Notes under the pieces: model-generated
The model's database searches: none
What the model was told of the DNA's origin: nothing
Seen by the model: only the letters and a program-made list of their open reading frames with translations
Source of the DNA: an uncultured Eubacteriales bacterium
GTDB taxonomy: Bacteria; Bacillota; Clostridia; Oscillospirales; Oscillospiraceae
Direction of reading: 5' to 3'
Length of the DNA: 12,199 nt
NCBI GenBank assembly: GCA_900553545.1
Contig: USDP01000033.1
Span: 1-12,199 of the forward strand
Shown: piece by piece, positions 1 to 5,837 of the stretch
How the letters are laid out: every line of letters starts with the position of its first letter
How positions within the stretch are numbered: the first letter of the stretch is position 1
Program-made: the position numbers and the translations under genes

Positions 1-62
1 CATCTGTAACGCTCCTTCGTCGCGAACAGCTGCGCAAAGTCGTCCGCCCCTACAAGGTGCAT
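1..62 (-). CDS. Possible 5' fragment of an unidentified gene (window-edge partial)
   Basis: A minus-strand frame opens with ATG at 62-60 and stays open to the left edge, reading MHLVGADDFAQLFATKERYR. The codons after the first seven (GCG, CAG, CTG, TTC, ACG, AAG) match the usage of neighbouring genes, which is the main support. Against it, there is no Shine-Dalgarno sequence before the ATG, it lies just past the xdhC hairpin, and its first codons overlap an intergenic repeat also found near 7166-7186. A plus-strand frame through the same bases is also open. Product not recognised. It could be the next gene of the xdh region or chance. Confidence 0.3.
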   Translation of the reverse strand, partial: MHLVGADDFAQLFATKERYR

Positions 63-76
63 TGCGTAGAGGCAGG

Positions 77-108
77 AAACGTCCCCCTCTTGGCAGAGGG
101 GGACGTTT
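77..108 (-). terminator. Strong hairpin after xdhC, probable terminator of the xdhABC operon
   Basis: A perfect 14-bp stem (5' arm 77-90, 3' arm 95-108) encloses the 4-nt loop TGGC. It sits 13 nt beyond the xdhC stop codon. On the minus strand the 3' arm ends in GTTT, so the U-tract is short but present. The A/T ends of the stem suggest it may work in both directions. Confidence 0.7.
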
Positions 109-121
109 GGCATATTTTGTT

Positions 122-628
122 TTAGCGGACGGCGTCGGCTTCTTCGGTTTTGCCAAGGCGGCGGAGCATCGTCTTCTTGACAGCGCGGAAAATGTTCTGA
201 TAGCCCGTGCAGCGGCAGAGATGGCCGGAGAGCAGCTTGCGCAGCTCGTCGTCGGTGTACTCCTTACCGGAGTTGACGATCTCGGTCGCGGTCAGGATGA
301 AGCCGGGGATGCAGAAACCGCACTGGATGGAGGTCTCCTCCATGAAAGCCTTCTGCACGTCGGAGAGCGTCCCGTCCGGGTTCATCAGGCCCTCGAGCGT
401 GATGATGTCCTTGCCCTCGGCCCAGACGGCCAGATAGAGGCAGGTATTGATGGCTTCGCCGTTGATGAGCGCGGTACATGCGCCGCACTCGCCAACTTCG
501 CAGCCCTTCTTCACGGACGTCAGGCGGTAGTCGTTGCGGAGCATGTCCGTCAGGCTGGCGCGGACGTCGACCATCTTTTCGGATTTTTTACCGTTGATCG
601 TGCAAGTGACCAGTTGATACTGTGCCAT
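122..628 (-). CDS. xdhC: Xanthine dehydrogenase-type 2Fe-2S subunit
   Basis: This is the iron-sulfur subunit (168 aa) of a molybdenum hydroxylase. It passes electrons from the molybdenum centre in XdhA to FAD in XdhB. The N-terminal plant-ferredoxin-type domain carries the first cluster ligands C43, C48, C51 and C63 in the pattern CxxxxCxxC...C. The C-terminal helical domain carries the second cluster ligands in QCGFC (102-106) and CRCTGY (138-143). All eight cysteines are present, and the length is close to E. coli XdhC. The start is ATG at 628, preceded by GGAGGTGAG at 634-642. This ATG overlaps the xdhB stop by one base, so translation is probably coupled. It is the last gene of the xdhABC operon and is followed by a strong hairpin. 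Identification is firm; CoxS/NdhS/HcrC-type subunits share this fold, so the family is assigned from its partners. Confidence 0.95.
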   Translation of the reverse strand: MAQYQLVTCTINGKKSEKMVDVRASLTDMLRNDYRLTSVKKGCEVGECGACTALINGEAINTCLYLAVWAEGKDIITLEGLMNPDGTLSDVQKAFMEETSIQCGFCIPGFILTATEIVNSGKEYTDDELRKLLSGHLCRCTGYQNIFRAVKKTMLRRLGKTEEADAVR

Positions 629-1515
629 CAGATCTCACCTCCGCAGCGTTTGACAGATTCGATCAGGCCGCGCCGGCACATTTCCACGGCGATGTGCCGC
701 CGGAACGCCTTGCTGGCGCGCCACGAATCACGCGGGTTGATGTCTTCGAGGACGGTTTTGGCGCACGCCTCGATGTTTTCCATCGTGACGGGCTTGCCGG
801 TCAGGAACGCCTCGGCCGAGGGGGCGCGCATCGGAACCGGACCTGCGACGCCGTAGCCGATGCGGACGCGGTCGAACGTCTTTTTGTCGGCGCTGAGGCG
901 GACGTTGACGGAGTAGCCGGTCGTCGCAATCTCCATGGCGTTGCGCATACCGTATTTCAGGTAATAGCCGCAGGTGTTCTCATACGATTCTTTCGGGATG
1001 AGGATGGCTGTCTGAATTTCGCCCTCGGCGACGTTGATGTCGACCGTGCCGGCCTTGATGTAGAAGTCCTTGATCGGGAGATACCGTTTGCCGTGGATGC
1101 CGGTCAGCTCGACGATGGCCTCCCAGGCATGGAGCGTGGAGGCGGAGTCTGCCGAGGTGACGCCGTTGCAGGTGTTGCCGCCGATGGTGCCGGCGTTGCG
1201 GATCTGCGGGCCGCCGACCATGTCCACGGCCTCGCCGAGGACGTTGATGTATTTCTGGATGATGGGGTCGTGCGTGATATGGGAGAAGACAGTGAGTGAG
1301 CCGATGCGGATCGTGCCGTCGTCCTCCATGGTCACGCCGCGCAGCTCGTCCAGCTTCTGGATGGAGATGAGCTCTTTTCCGGCGCGGCGGCCTTCGCGCA
1401 CCTGCACAAGTACGTCGGTGCCGCCCGCGATGATCTGCGCCTCGGGATGCTCGATGCGGAGCTGACAGGCATGTTCTACGCTGGTCGCTTCATAGAGCGC
1501 TTTGATGTCATACAT
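628..1515 (-). CDS. xdhB: Xanthine dehydrogenase-type FAD-binding subunit
   Basis: This is the flavin subunit (295 aa) of the same enzyme. It takes electrons from the XdhC clusters and passes them to NAD+ or another acceptor. The FAD-binding domain of the CoxM/XdhB family occupies about residues 1-170, with the two hallmark glycine motifs IIAGGTDVLV (28-37) and GPQIRNAGTIGGN (102-114). The remaining part is the CO-dehydrogenase flavoprotein C-terminal domain. Length agrees with E. coli XdhB (about 290). The start ATG at 1515 follows an AGGAGG site about ten bases upstream. The gap from xdhA is 16 nt, and its stop overlaps the xdhC start (TGATG). I see no 4Fe-4S insertion of the kind found in the FAD subunit of 4-hydroxybenzoyl-CoA reductase, which favours the xanthine dehydrogenase branch. 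Confidence 0.95.
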   Translation of the reverse strand: MYDIKALYEATSVEHACQLRIEHPEAQIIAGGTDVLVQVREGRRAGKELISIQKLDELRGVTMEDDGTIRIGSLTVFSHITHDPIIQKYINVLGEAVDMVGGPQIRNAGTIGGNTCNGVTSADSASTLHAWEAIVELTGIHGKRYLPIKDFYIKAGTVDINVAEGEIQTAILIPKESYENTCGYYLKYGMRNAMEIATTGYSVNVRLSADKKTFDRVRIGYGVAGPVPMRAPSAEAFLTGKPVTMENIEACAKTVLEDINPRDSWRASKAFRRHIAVEMCRRGLIESVKRCGGEI

Positions 1516-1531
1516 GATGCGGTTCCTCCTC

Positions 1532-3826
1532 TCAGTCCTGGATCAGGCCGGCCTTTGTGAACTCCGCGAACAGCACGTGCGGCGTGATCGGGCAGCGGTC
1601 GATGGAGACGCCCGTCGCCTGCAAAATGGCGTTGCGGATGGCCGGAGCCGGGGAGCAGGCGGGCGGTTCGCCGAGGGCCTTGGTGCCGAAGGCGGACGTC
1701 GGCTCGTAGTTCTCGACGAAGGCGGCTTGCAGGTTCGGGTGATCCATAAAGGTGGAGAGCTTGTAGTCCAGCAGGTTGTTGTTGAGCGGCTTGCCGGTCT
1801 TCGGGTCGAAGATCAGCTGTTCGGACAGGCCGTAGCCGATGCCCATGGACATACCGCCGTGGACCTGTCCTTCGGCGAGGGCGGGGTTGATGAGCTTGCC
1901 GCAGTCGTGGACGTTCAGGATGTTCAGCAGCTTGACCTTGCACATCGGGATATCGACCTCGACCTCGGCGAACGTGCAGCCAAAGGAATAGGCGTTGTTG
2001 CGGATGGTATAGGTGGACTCCGCGGTGATGTGCTCAGAATGGACAGGATTATACTGCGCGGTCATTGCCAGCTCGGACAGGCTCATGAGCACGCGGTTAT
2101 CCGGCACGCGGACGATATTGGAGTCGATGATGTCGAGGTTATCCACGGTCTGCCGCGTGACCTCGCAGGCATAGTCGAGAATTTTCTTTTTGAGCATTCC
2201 GGCGGTCTGACGGATGGAGAAGCCCGCGACATAGGTCTGCCGGGAGGCATAGGCGCCGAGGCCGGTCGGCGTGATGTCGGTGTCCTGACAGGACACGACG
2301 TGAACCTTCTTATAATCGGAAAGGCCGAGCGCCTCCGCGGTCATCTGGGCATAGGCGGTATCGGCGCCCTGACCGATCTCCGTCTCGCCGCACTGCATCG
2401 TGACCGTGCCGTCGAGATTCAGCTGCATCCGGTTGGACGAGGTCTCGAGCGAGATGGGGAAGACCGCCGTGTTGTACCAGAACGTCGCCACGCCGACGCC
2501 CCGGCGGATCGGGCCGGATTCGTGCGCGTAGGCTTCGCGCTTCTTGTCGTAGTCGAACAGCTCTTTGCCCTTCGCGAGACATTCGCGGAAGGAGTCGGTA
2601 TGGTTTTCGTTCTTCGAGAAGCCGTCGACATAGCCCTTCGGCATCAGGTTCTTCCAGCGGTATTCCAGCGGCGTCATGCCGACGGCCGCGGCGCATTCGT
2701 CCGCATGGGATTCATCGGCGAACGACGCCTGCGGCATACCGTAGCCGCGCATGGCGCCCGCCGTCGGGATATTGGTGAAGACGGTATAGGCGTCGCCCTC
2801 AAAATTGGGGCAGGGATAGTGCTGGTTGAAGGAACCGAGCGCCTTGGCCACGATGGAATGGCCGTGCGAGGCATAGGAACCCTGATTCGAGAAACACTCC
2901 ACCTTGCGCGCGGCGATCGAACCGTCCTTGCGCAGCCACGAGATCATGTGGATGCGGATGGCGTGGCGGACGCGGTTGGAGACGAAGGTCTCTTCGCGGG
3001 AGCAGTCGAACTTGACGGCGCGGCCATTGACCTGCTCACAGCACCAGGCACACAGCGGCTCATAAAGGGCATCCTGCTTGTTGCCGAAGCCGCCGCCGAT
3101 GTACGGCTTGATGATGCGGATGTCCGCCCACGGGCGGCCCAACGCCTGCCCGACGATGCGGCGGACGATGTGCGGGATCTGCGTGGAGCTGGTCAGGATG
3201 AGGCGGCCGTTTTCGCCGTAGCAGAAGCAGCCGTGATTTTCGATGTGACAGTGCTGCACGGTGGGCGTATTGTACCAGCCCTCTACCTTGATCAGGCCCG
3301 GCTCTTTGATTGCCGCCTGATAGTTGCCGGCGATGGACTGCGTATGATTTAAGATATTGTTCGGGTATTTTTCGTGGAGCTGCGGCGCGCCGTCTTTCAT
3401 GGCTTCCTGCACGTCCAGCACGAACGGCAGCTCTTCATACTCCACCTGGATGGCCCGCACGGCCTGCATCGCTGCGACCTCGTTCTCCGCGATGACCGCG
3501 CAGACATCATCGCCGTAATAGCGCACGTGCCGGTTCAGCAGATGCCGGTCGGCCACGTCCTGATGGTGCGGGTCCATCGCCCACGGGTGGCCCGCCGTGG
3601 GGAACGGACGATCCGGCGCGTCAAAGCACGTCAGGATCTTCACCACGCCGGGAATCTGCTCTGCCGCCGACGTGTCCACGGACTTGACAAAGCCGTGTGC
3701 AATCGTCGAATGTTTCACGCGGACGATCAGAGCGTCGCTCGGGGCCAGGTCATCGTAGTATTTTGTCCGCCCGGTCGCCTTGTCAAAGGCGTCGACACGG
3801 ATCTCGCTCTTGCCCGTGATTGCCAT
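1532..3826 (-). CDS. xdhA: Xanthine dehydrogenase-type molybdopterin-binding catalytic subunit
   Basis: This is the catalytic subunit (764 aa), which hydroxylates an N-heterocycle, probably a purine, at a molybdenum-dinucleotide centre. The first ~120 residues are the aldehyde oxidase/xanthine dehydrogenase a/b hammerhead domain; the rest is the molybdopterin-binding domain. Visible family motifs are STQIPHIVRR (214-223), GGGFGNKQD (244-252), AMRGYGMPQ (358-366), TEIGQGADT (482-490), EGQVHGGMSMG (652-662) and GEPP (719-722). E720 matches the catalytic base Glu1261 of bovine xanthine oxidase. Several stretches closely match E. coli XdhA as I remember it. Where bovine enzyme has Glu802 and Arg880, this protein has Q251 and K328, so the substrate is not certain. 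The start ATG at 3826 has GGAGG at 3837-3841. First gene of the operon, facing away from mocA. Confidence 0.95.
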   Translation of the reverse strand: MAITGKSEIRVDAFDKATGRTKYYDDLAPSDALIVRVKHSTIAHGFVKSVDTSAAEQIPGVVKILTCFDAPDRPFPTAGHPWAMDPHHQDVADRHLLNRHVRYYGDDVCAVIAENEVAAMQAVRAIQVEYEELPFVLDVQEAMKDGAPQLHEKYPNNILNHTQSIAGNYQAAIKEPGLIKVEGWYNTPTVQHCHIENHGCFCYGENGRLILTSSTQIPHIVRRIVGQALGRPWADIRIIKPYIGGGFGNKQDALYEPLCAWCCEQVNGRAVKFDCSREETFVSNRVRHAIRIHMISWLRKDGSIAARKVECFSNQGSYASHGHSIVAKALGSFNQHYPCPNFEGDAYTVFTNIPTAGAMRGYGMPQASFADESHADECAAAVGMTPLEYRWKNLMPKGYVDGFSKNENHTDSFRECLAKGKELFDYDKKREAYAHESGPIRRGVGVATFWYNTAVFPISLETSSNRMQLNLDGTVTMQCGETEIGQGADTAYAQMTAEALGLSDYKKVHVVSCQDTDITPTGLGAYASRQTYVAGFSIRQTAGMLKKKILDYACEVTRQTVDNLDIIDSNIVRVPDNRVLMSLSELAMTAQYNPVHSEHITAESTYTIRNNAYSFGCTFAEVEVDIPMCKVKLLNILNVHDCGKLINPALAEGQVHGGMSMGIGYGLSEQLIFDPKTGKPLNNNLLDYKLSTFMDHPNLQAAFVENYEPTSAFGTKALGEPPACSPAPAIRNAILQATGVSIDRCPITPHVLFAEFTKAGLIQD

Positions 3827-3859
3827 TGCTGCTCAACCTCCATACGTTTCATAGATGCC

Positions 3860-3886
3860 GGAAAACGCAGCGGATGTGCGTTTTCC
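3860..3886 (-). promoter_or_regulatory. Inverted repeat in the xdhA leader (candidate operator or RNA hairpin)
   Basis: A perfect 10-bp inverted repeat (GGAAAACGCA at 3860-3869, TGCGTTTTCC at 3877-3886) with a 7-nt centre. It lies between the predicted xdhA promoter and its ribosome site. Its core is AACGC-N9-GCGTT, the same spacing as the repeat at 3925-3943. That points to a protein-binding site, although as RNA it would also form a hairpin. No U-tract follows it, so it is not a standard terminator. Confidence 0.55.
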
Positions 3887-3903
3887 CCTTTTGATTTGTT
3901 CCC

Positions 3904-3932
3904 ATTGTATCACAAACGAAAGGGAACGCAAA
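3904..3932 (-). promoter_or_regulatory. Predicted promoter of xdhABC
   Basis: On the minus strand the -10 is TACAAT (3904-3909), one base from consensus. A weak -35 such as TTTGCG lies 17 nt upstream (3927-3932). This places the transcript start about 70 nt before xdhA. The -35 is poor and overlaps the inverted repeat at 3925-3943, which fits a regulated promoter. Inferred from sequence only. Confidence 0.5.
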
Positions 3933-3943
3933 GAGAAAGCGTT
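3925..3943. promoter_or_regulatory. Inverted repeat AACGC-N9-GCGTT over the xdhA -35 (candidate operator)
   Basis: AACGC (3925-3929) and GCGTT (3939-3943) are separated by nine bases. The identical arrangement occurs at 3864-3882, centred 61 bp away. It covers the predicted -35 of xdhA, where a bound repressor would block transcription. The regulator is unknown and not encoded in this window. A further inverted repeat, CGTTAT-N12-ATAACG, lies alongside at 3940-3963. Confidence 0.5.
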
Positions 3944-3999
3944 ATCTTAATTGCGAAATAACGAATTTTTTCGAAACTGCCGAAAATTTTGTGCCATTC

Positions 4000-4028
4000 T
4001 TGCAGTTATGCCCAAAAATGGGTATACT
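4000..4028 (+). promoter_or_regulatory. Predicted promoter of mocA
   Basis: TTGCAG (4000-4005) and TATACT (4023-4028) are separated by 17 bp, a good sigma-A-type promoter. The spacer contains a small palindrome, CCCAAAAATGGG (4011-4022). The transcript start would fall about 25 nt before the mocA ATG. Confidence 0.7.
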
Positions 4029-4059
4029 GCTTTGTAGAAACTGACAAGGAGACGAATCA

Positions 4060-4638
4060 ATGGAACAGACGCTTTCTCTCGGCTGTCTCGTCATGGCGGC
4101 GGGCAGCGGGCGGCGCTTCGGCGGCAACAAGCTCGCGGCCGAGCTGGACGGCAAAACGCTCATCCGGCGGGCGCTCGAAGCCGTGCCCGGCGCGCGGTTT
4201 TCCGCCGTGACCGTGGTGAGCCAGTATGAGGACATTGAGGAGCTGGCCGGGCAGTTCGGCTTTGCGGCCATCCACAACGACCGGCCAGACCTTGGACTCA
4301 GCCATACCATCCGGCTCGGCACCGAGGCCATGCGCGGCTGCGACGGCATTTTGTATATGGTGGCCGACCAGCCGAAGCTCCGGCAGGAGACGGTGGCGCG
4401 CCTTGTGGAGGTGTTCTGCCAGCACCCGGACAGGATCGTCGGCGCGGGGCATGATGGCCGGCGCGGCAACCCGAATCTGTTTCCGGTGCGATTCTTTGAG
4501 GAACTGATGGCACTCTCCGGCGACCACGGCGGCAGCTCCGTCATCCGCGCGCATGAGGATGCGCTGCTCCTCGTGGAGACGGACGCCGAGGAGCTGTTCG
4601 ACTGCGATACGCCGGAGGCGCTGGAATCGCTCACATAA
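4060..4638 (+). CDS. mocA: Molybdenum cofactor cytidylyltransferase-like protein (MocA family)
   Basis: A MobA-like nucleotidyltransferase of 192 aa. The family transfers a nucleotide to molybdopterin; MocA uses CTP to make the cytosine dinucleotide cofactor used by xanthine dehydrogenase-type enzymes. The N-terminal nucleotide-binding loop is MAAGSGRRFGGNK (12-24). Its AAG rather than AGG, together with RRFG, is the MocA rather than MobA (GTP) pattern. VADQP (101-105) supplies the metal-binding Asp103, and GNPNLFP (136-142) and GDHGGSS (154-160) are later family motifs. Length is typical. The start ATG follows AAGGAG at 4046-4051. It is divergent from xdhABC with a shared 233-bp control region, which supports a role in making the XdhA cofactor. 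CTP specificity is inferred, not proven. Confidence 0.85.
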   Translation: MEQTLSLGCLVMAAGSGRRFGGNKLAAELDGKTLIRRALEAVPGARFSAVTVVSQYEDIEELAGQFGFAAIHNDRPDLGLSHTIRLGTEAMRGCDGILYMVADQPKLRQETVARLVEVFCQHPDRIVGAGHDGRRGNPNLFPVRFFEELMALSGDHGGSSVIRAHEDALLLVETDAEELFDCDTPEALESLT

Positions 4639-4647
4639 GAGGCGTTC

Positions 4648-4678
4648 GGAGGAAACCATGCAACAGCCAAAACCTTAA
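4648..4678 (+). pseudogene. Six-codon ORF with a strong ribosome site, possible start of a lost second operon gene
   Basis: GGAGG (4648-4652) lies five bases before an ATG at 4658. The frame then runs CAA CAG CCA AAA CCT and stops at TAA (4676-4678). It begins 19 nt after the mocA stop, a typical operon spacing. The sequence becomes repeat-like within ten bases of the stop, which suggests that a former downstream gene was cut off when the repeat at 4687-4825 arrived. It could also be a functionless chance start or a tiny leader peptide. Confidence 0.35.
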
Positions 4679-4686
4679 ATAGATGT

Positions 4687-4825
4687 GTCATTCTGAGCCA
4701 GTCATCAGACTGGCGTGAGAATCCCATGGATCTTTCAGGAGTGGCATGGGGAGCGTTATTCTATTTTGGACTCCTATAAAATCTACGGGATTGCCACACC
4801 AGCCTGCGGGCTGGTTCGCAATGAC
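4687..4825. repeat. MITE-like inverted repeat element (two 56-bp arms)
   Basis: The left arm (4687-4742) and right arm (4770-4825) are inverted copies, about 41 of 56 positions identical by hand count, around a 27-bp centre. The outer ends read GTCATT...AATGAC and the inner ends AGGAGT...ACTCCT. Each arm has its own 6-bp hairpin with a tetraloop (4698-4713 and 4799-4814). One stem pair is T-A in one arm and C-G in the other, so pairing is kept although the sequence changed. No transposase is encoded. Similar GTCATT/GGATTGCCAC intergenic repeats are, to my recollection, common in gut Clostridia. Confidence 0.7.
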
Positions 4826-4838
4826 GCGTTTTTTGGGC

Positions 4839-4858
4839 GGGATTGCTATACCAATGAC
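4839..4858. repeat. Degenerate third copy of the repeat arm
   Basis: GGGATTGC followed within a few bases by CAATGACGC repeats the ends of the right arm at 4787-4827, with the internal hairpin missing. It looks like a deleted derivative of the same repeat family. Confidence 0.4.
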
Positions 4859-4896
4859 GCTTCTATTTTAGAGTGAAGGGGCGCAGATACAAAACG

Positions 4897-4938
4897 AACC
4901 GAAAGGCGCGCGGCAAAGCGGCTGCCTTTCGGTTTTTT
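4897..4938. terminator. Bidirectional terminator between mocA and the DprA-like gene
   Basis: An 11-bp stem (AACCGAAAGGC at 4897-4907, GCCTTTCGGTT at 4924-4934) with a 16-nt loop is followed by T6 at 4933-4938 on the plus strand. On the minus strand it is followed by CGTTTTG. It lies between converging genes and can end the mocA transcript and, less strongly, the helicase/DprA-like transcript, whose last stop is 13 nt away. Confidence 0.8.
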
Positions 4939-4950
4939 ATGCTGGGGGAT

Positions 4951-5820
4951 TCAAAGGTCGAGGCGCAGCTGCGGCTCCGGCTGCGCAAAGAGCGTTTCGG
5001 GCAAGCCGATGGGCGATGCGCCATCGGCAAGGAGCGCGCGGGCGGCCTCGCTCCCGTCGTCGAAGACGAAGAGCGGGCGGCCGATGCTGTGCAGATGATC
5101 GGTGCAGCCGCGCCACGTCCCGCCGGTCTGCATGCGCGGCTGCGCGGCATACGTCCGTTCGCCCAGCGCATGGATCAGCCGGTTGCGCGCAAGCGCCCGC
5201 TGCGCGGAAAACGGCACGTCATAGGCTCCCTCGGTCAGATAGAGCACGCGCGCGTCTACGCGGCAGTCCGTCAGCCGCCCCGCCGGAAAGACAATCACAC
5301 GCCCACCGCCGCCGAGACAGGCGTCCTCCGCCTCGGTGTCGACGCCGCCTGCGCCGCCCGAGCAGAGCACAAAGCCCTCCTTCGCGGCCAGCGCGCCGAT
5401 GCGCCGGGCAAAGCCCCTGGTGCGTTCATTTGGCTGCCGCGAGCCGACGACGCTGATGCACGGCAGCTCCAGCAGCGACGGCTCACCCCGCAGGAAGAGT
5501 ACCAGCGGCGCATGATCCCCCAGCAGCGCGCGAAGCGCCGCCGGATAGCCCGGCGTGATGCGTGTGAGCGGGAAGATGCTCCGCCGCTCCGCCGCGGAGA
5601 GATAGGCATGGAGCGCTGCCTCCCGCGAGAGCAGATCTTCGATGCGCTCCGCCTCCTCCGGCGCATAACCCAGACGGGTCAGATCCTTCGCCGTCAGGTC
5701 GCGCCGCAGATCTGCTCCGCCGGGTCCGAGGGCGCGCGCCCGCTCCGCCAGTGTGCGGAACTGCGCATAGCTCAGCGGGCGGCTGGATTCATCGCCCAGG
5801 GTGCTGCACAGCAGCAGCAT
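4951..5820 (-). CDS. Divergent DprA/Smf-like DNA-processing protein
   Basis: Canonical DprA binds single-stranded DNA and loads RecA during uptake of foreign DNA. This 289-aa protein has the family layout: an N-terminal helical region (1-80), then a ITPGYPAALRALL segment with VLFLRG (107-112), then the Rossmann-like domain. The latter starts with VGSR (125-128), and SGGAGGVD (154-161) replaces the usual SGxARGID. RNR (212-214) is kept. The usual SGSLxTA loop appears as TGGTWRGC (232-239), and there is no clear C-terminal winged helix. It may therefore be a paralogue with a different job. I chose ATG 5820 because GGAGG lies five bases before it (5826-5830); an upstream in-frame TTG at 5841 has no ribosome site. 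It starts 17 nt after the helicase stop, so the two are probably cotranscribed. Confidence 0.75.
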   Translation of the reverse strand: MLLLCSTLGDESSRPLSYAQFRTLAERARALGPGGADLRRDLTAKDLTRLGYAPEEAERIEDLLSREAALHAYLSAAERRSIFPLTRITPGYPAALRALLGDHAPLVLFLRGEPSLLELPCISVVGSRQPNERTRGFARRIGALAAKEGFVLCSGGAGGVDTEAEDACLGGGGRVIVFPAGRLTDCRVDARVLYLTEGAYDVPFSAQRALARNRLIHALGERTYAAQPRMQTGGTWRGCTDHLHSIGRPLFVFDDGSEAARALLADGASPIGLPETLFAQPEPQLRLDL

Positions 5821-5837
5821 CCCCTCCTCCGCCGCTC

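Noticed and set aside
1502..3352. 616-codon open frame on the plus strand opposite xdhA
   Set aside because: It mirrors xdhA, a product of GC-rich third positions. The minus-strand protein has full family motifs; this one has none.
3860..3886. Purine or molybdenum-cofactor riboswitch before xdhA
   Set aside because: The predicted leader is only about 70 nt with one simple hairpin and none of the conserved junction sequences I know for those riboswitches.
3942..4727. 261-codon minus-strand frame across mocA
   Set aside because: Ser/Pro-rich shadow of mocA that also runs through the repeat and the promoter region.
4687..4860. CRISPR-like repeats or an IS element
   Set aside because: Only inverted, diverged copies with no regular spacers and no transposase frame.
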